A stretch of 64,000 nucleotides of DNA, from positions 10,274 through 74,273 of the forward strand of contig CAYVQZ010000018.1 of NCBI GenBank assembly GCA_964453435.1, given 5' to 3'. Each line of letters starts with the position of its first letter. The first letter of the stretch is position 1. The notes under the pieces were generated by a model. It was not told the origin of the DNA. It saw nothing but the letters and a program-made list of their open reading frames with translations, and ran no database searches. The position numbers and the translations under genes were made by a program. This stretch comes from CAYVQZ01 sp964453435 (lineage in GTDB: Bacteria > Abyssobacteria > SURF-5). This document shows, one piece after another, positions 61,803 to 64,000 of the stretch.

Positions 61803-63899
61803 ATGAGATTCTCCCCTGCCGTTTGCTCATCCGGATGGAGCAGAAGAGGATGGGCGGTCACATTTCTTTTTATAATCTTTTTCTTCCTCCTGGTCTTTTT
61901 CTCCCGTTTCGAGGTTTATCTCGACAAACCGTGGTATCTGGCCGATAGCAGCATCTACTATTCCATCGCCTTGACTGCTGAAGGCGGGAGCCCATATGTC
62001 GATTTCTCGCCTCGCTACACTCCGGGAGTGTTCTATTTGAACTCATTCCTGTTCACAGTCTTCGGAATCCGTATGTCCGTGGCTCGCATGGGAATCGCCG
62101 TTTTCTGGCTGCTCGACCTGATTGCGCTCTACCTGGTTGCACGGGTCCTCATGCCGAGGAAATTTGCCGTTCTTGCGCCGTTTCTTGCGCTCTTGTGGAG
62201 TCCCATTGCTCATTGGGTCCCCTGGGCAAGCTGGTACTCGATCCCCGCTGCCATGTTCTCGCTGTTTTTCATGCTCAAGTATCTTCAAGAGGAAAGAAAG
62301 CGTCACATAGCTCTTGCCGGGCTTGCGGCGGGGATCAGCTTCTTCTTCAAGCAGTCCACCGGCACATATGCGCTCGTCGCCATGATGGCAATATACTGTG
62401 TTTGCGGCCTGCAAACGCGGTCGGAGGAGCCCGACAAATCCGGCCAAACTACAATCTCCGTTCTTTTACTGCGCGTTACAGGAATTATCCTCGGCTTTTT
62501 CGTGTTTCCGCTGCTTTTGTTGAGAGACTACAGCAAAATTGGCCACATCGTTTTTCTGTTGATACCCCTGGCCAGTTTGGGTATTCTCTCGCTTGCGGTC
62601 GTCTTTCGGTTTCACAAGGCGAAGGAAGTCCGGGCGCGAACGTCAGGAAATTATCAGGATTTTTTCCTGCCGCCTGCGATTGCGGTTGTTGTCTTTTTTG
62701 GAGTTTTTGCACTCTGGTGTCCGATTGCCAGCCGGGGATTCGGTTTTTTGAACCTGGTCGATTATCTTTTGATGTTGCGAAAATCAGACTTCGTTTATGC
62801 AGGCTCCATCCTGAAGCTCACTCCTCCCCCCTCGTTTGCGACCTTTGTCCCTGTCCTATTCTATTGCAGCCTTGGCATGATGGGGGCGCTATTCATCTGG
62901 AGGGCAAGGCCGGCGTGGCGAGCGCTCGTTTTCGGCGCGATATTGAGCGGCGATATTTGCCTCTTGCTCCTTCTGCCGGAGGCGAAGCCGTATATCCTCG
63001 CCAGTCTTCAGGGAACTTCCGCCTGGATGGTGCTTTTCCTTCATCTTTTTACGCTCTTTTATCTCCTCCGAACACTTTTCCTCAACGCTCATGACGCAGG
63101 ACAGCTTCGGCGTAACATCCCACTCTTATCCGTTCTTATTTTCAGCAACTTTTTCTTTCTTCAACTGTTCCCCCTCAATTCTCTTATTCATCTGCGTTGG
63201 TCGCTGAATGCGTGGTTTCTGATTGCCGCATGGAGCGCGTATAAGGTCCACATGGCATTGGCAGAAGGAAAAGGCAAAGTGGTCCGAAATGCGCTGGATC
63301 GGGGGGTTCGCTATGGGATCGCGGTATTGCCGATAACTCTCTATTTTGGTCTCGGAGTTATCTTCTCCCTGCTCGCAGCCTTTTTTTCATATGCCTTTTT
63401 CATAGGCTTGACGAAGCCGGGCGAACCATTCCGAAACGAGTCGGCAGGGTGGTTGAAAGTTCATCCACGGGCGCATATCGAGATAACACCTGTGCGGTTT
63501 ATCCAACCTGACCTGGAGCGAGTCGACGTGAGGATGCCTGCCCATACTGCCCAGGCGTTCGAAATGCTGGTGAAATACATAAAAGCGAATACAAGCCCAT
63601 ACGACTTCGTGTTCGGTCCCAATTTAAATTTCATCAACTTCGCTGCGGATGTCCCATCACCGCTGAGCGAAAATTATTTCTTTCCCGGATGGGTTAGCCG
63701 AGCCGAAGAAATCGAGATGCGCCGGCTTTTGGCCATCTATCGGCCCAAGTTTGTTATTTTCTTTGAGTCGGATTATCCGACGGATGTTATGGGCACGTAC
63801 AAGTTCAAGAACCTGCACCCGCATGTGGCAGAATATCTTGACAGCCGTTACAGTGAACATTTGCGGATTGGTCCCTTCCGGGTCGCTCACAGAAAGTGA
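61803..63899 (+). CDS. Large GT-C type membrane glycosyltransferase-like protein
   Basis: A 698-residue protein with 12 or more membrane segments. The first periplasmic loop, WYLADSSIYYSIALTAEGGSPYVDFSPRYTPGVFYLN, has the acidic residue and the Tyr/Pro pattern of PMT/ArnT-type GT-C enzymes, and ISFFFKQSTGTYALV the later conserved Lys region. The last 150 residues are a soluble periplasmic domain (SPYDFVFGPNLNFINFAADVPSPLSENYFFPGW). This suits sugar transfer from a polyprenyl-phosphate donor to a surface molecule. It differs from the 502-residue GT-C at 5416-6924 and stands alone. Confidence 0.65.
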   Translation: MRFSPAVCSSGWSRRGWAVTFLFIIFFFLLVFFSRFEVYLDKPWYLADSSIYYSIALTAEGGSPYVDFSPRYTPGVFYLNSFLFTVFGIRMSVARMGIAVFWLLDLIALYLVARVLMPRKFAVLAPFLALLWSPIAHWVPWASWYSIPAAMFSLFFMLKYLQEERKRHIALAGLAAGISFFFKQSTGTYALVAMMAIYCVCGLQTRSEEPDKSGQTTISVLLLRVTGIILGFFVFPLLLLRDYSKIGHIVFLLIPLASLGILSLAVVFRFHKAKEVRARTSGNYQDFFLPPAIAVVVFFGVFALWCPIASRGFGFLNLVDYLLMLRKSDFVYAGSILKLTPPPSFATFVPVLFYCSLGMMGALFIWRARPAWRALVFGAILSGDICLLLLLPEAKPYILASLQGTSAWMVLFLHLFTLFYLLRTLFLNAHDAGQLRRNIPLLSVLIFSNFFFLQLFPLNSLIHLRWSLNAWFLIAAWSAYKVHMALAEGKGKVVRNALDRGVRYGIAVLPITLYFGLGVIFSLLAAFFSYAFFIGLTKPGEPFRNESAGWLKVHPRAHIEITPVRFIQPDLERVDVRMPAHTAQAFEMLVKYIKANTSPYDFVFGPNLNFINFAADVPSPLSENYFFPGWVSRAEEIEMRRLLAIYRPKFVIFFESDYPTDVMGTYKFKNLHPHVAEYLDSRYSEHLRIGPFRVAHRK

Positions 63900-64000
63900 A
63901 GCCCGTTCTTCCCGTCAACTGCAACCAAATGAAAATATATCGCCCTTAGACCGAAGTTCCTAATGTGTTTTTGTAGTAAGTGCCTTTAGTTTGGGCGGTT

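Overview
The window looks like a chromosomal segment of a Gram-negative anaerobe or facultative anaerobe with respiratory and sulfur metabolism. Supporting signs are Tat and lipoprotein export signals, lipid-linked sugar and sulfatase-fold surface enzymes, ATP sulfurylase, a molybdenum oxidoreductase, a quinol-type NO reductase, a DUF3786-like protein, and an N-type ATPase. The mix recalls Desulfobacterota or a related candidate phylum, but nothing here (no rRNA, no ribosomal proteins) fixes the lineage. Gene starts are often GTG or TTG behind strong AGGAGG sites. I see no CRISPR array, transposase gene, prophage or rRNA.

Layout. 0.1-12 kb: a cell-surface cluster with an SGNH-like protein, two YfhO-type membrane proteins on opposite strands, two sulfatase-fold proteins with Thr at the usual Cys position, and a GT-C type glycosyltransferase. 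A second GT-C protein lies at 61.8-63.9 kb. 12.3-19.3 kb: tRNA-Cys/Leu; a soluble molybdopterin/4Fe-4S pair; an exported protein-L-isoaspartate methyltransferase with a J-like protein and an orphan; then divergently transcribed tRNA-Met(CAT) and Ser-Ser-Arg genes. 19.4-24.7 kb: an operon of an XRE-PTS EIIA regulator, two paralogous STAS-like proteins and a zinc-ribbon protein; then a kinase-like gene joined to ATP sulfurylase (sat), and a zf-TFIIB-like protein. 25-27 kb: a CPA1 antiporter with RCK domain. 27-34.2 kb: an operon of receiver protein, TauE/SafE exporter, membrane protein, barrel-less PEP-synthase-like protein and sensor kinase.

34.3-39 kb: a diaminopentanoate-dehydrogenase-like protein, then norZ and ric (nitric oxide removal and iron-sulfur repair), with an FNR/DNR-like palindrome upstream. 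39.2-50.4 kb: a compact 12-gene run, ppsA-atpD-C-Q-antiporter-atpR-B-E-F-A-G-pfkB. This is a complete N-ATPase operon with an extra CPA2 antiporter between AtpQ and AtpR, bracketed by two enzymes of lower and upper glycolysis/gluconeogenesis. 50.7-57 kb: stress and envelope genes (UspA, D-hydroxyacid dehydrogenase, membrane protein, coiled-coil lipoprotein, PLD-DedA fusion, methyltransferase). 57.3-57.7 kb: cspA behind a perfect sigma70-type promoter and what looks like a transcription attenuator in its leader. 58-61.2 kb: a secreted dienelactone-hydrolase-like protein and the DUF3786-aroE-aroK operon.

The most interesting items are the cspA attenuator, the antiporter embedded in the N-ATPase operon, the XRE-EIIA/STAS-like/zinc-ribbon operon, and the two-component/TauE/PEP-synthase-like operon.
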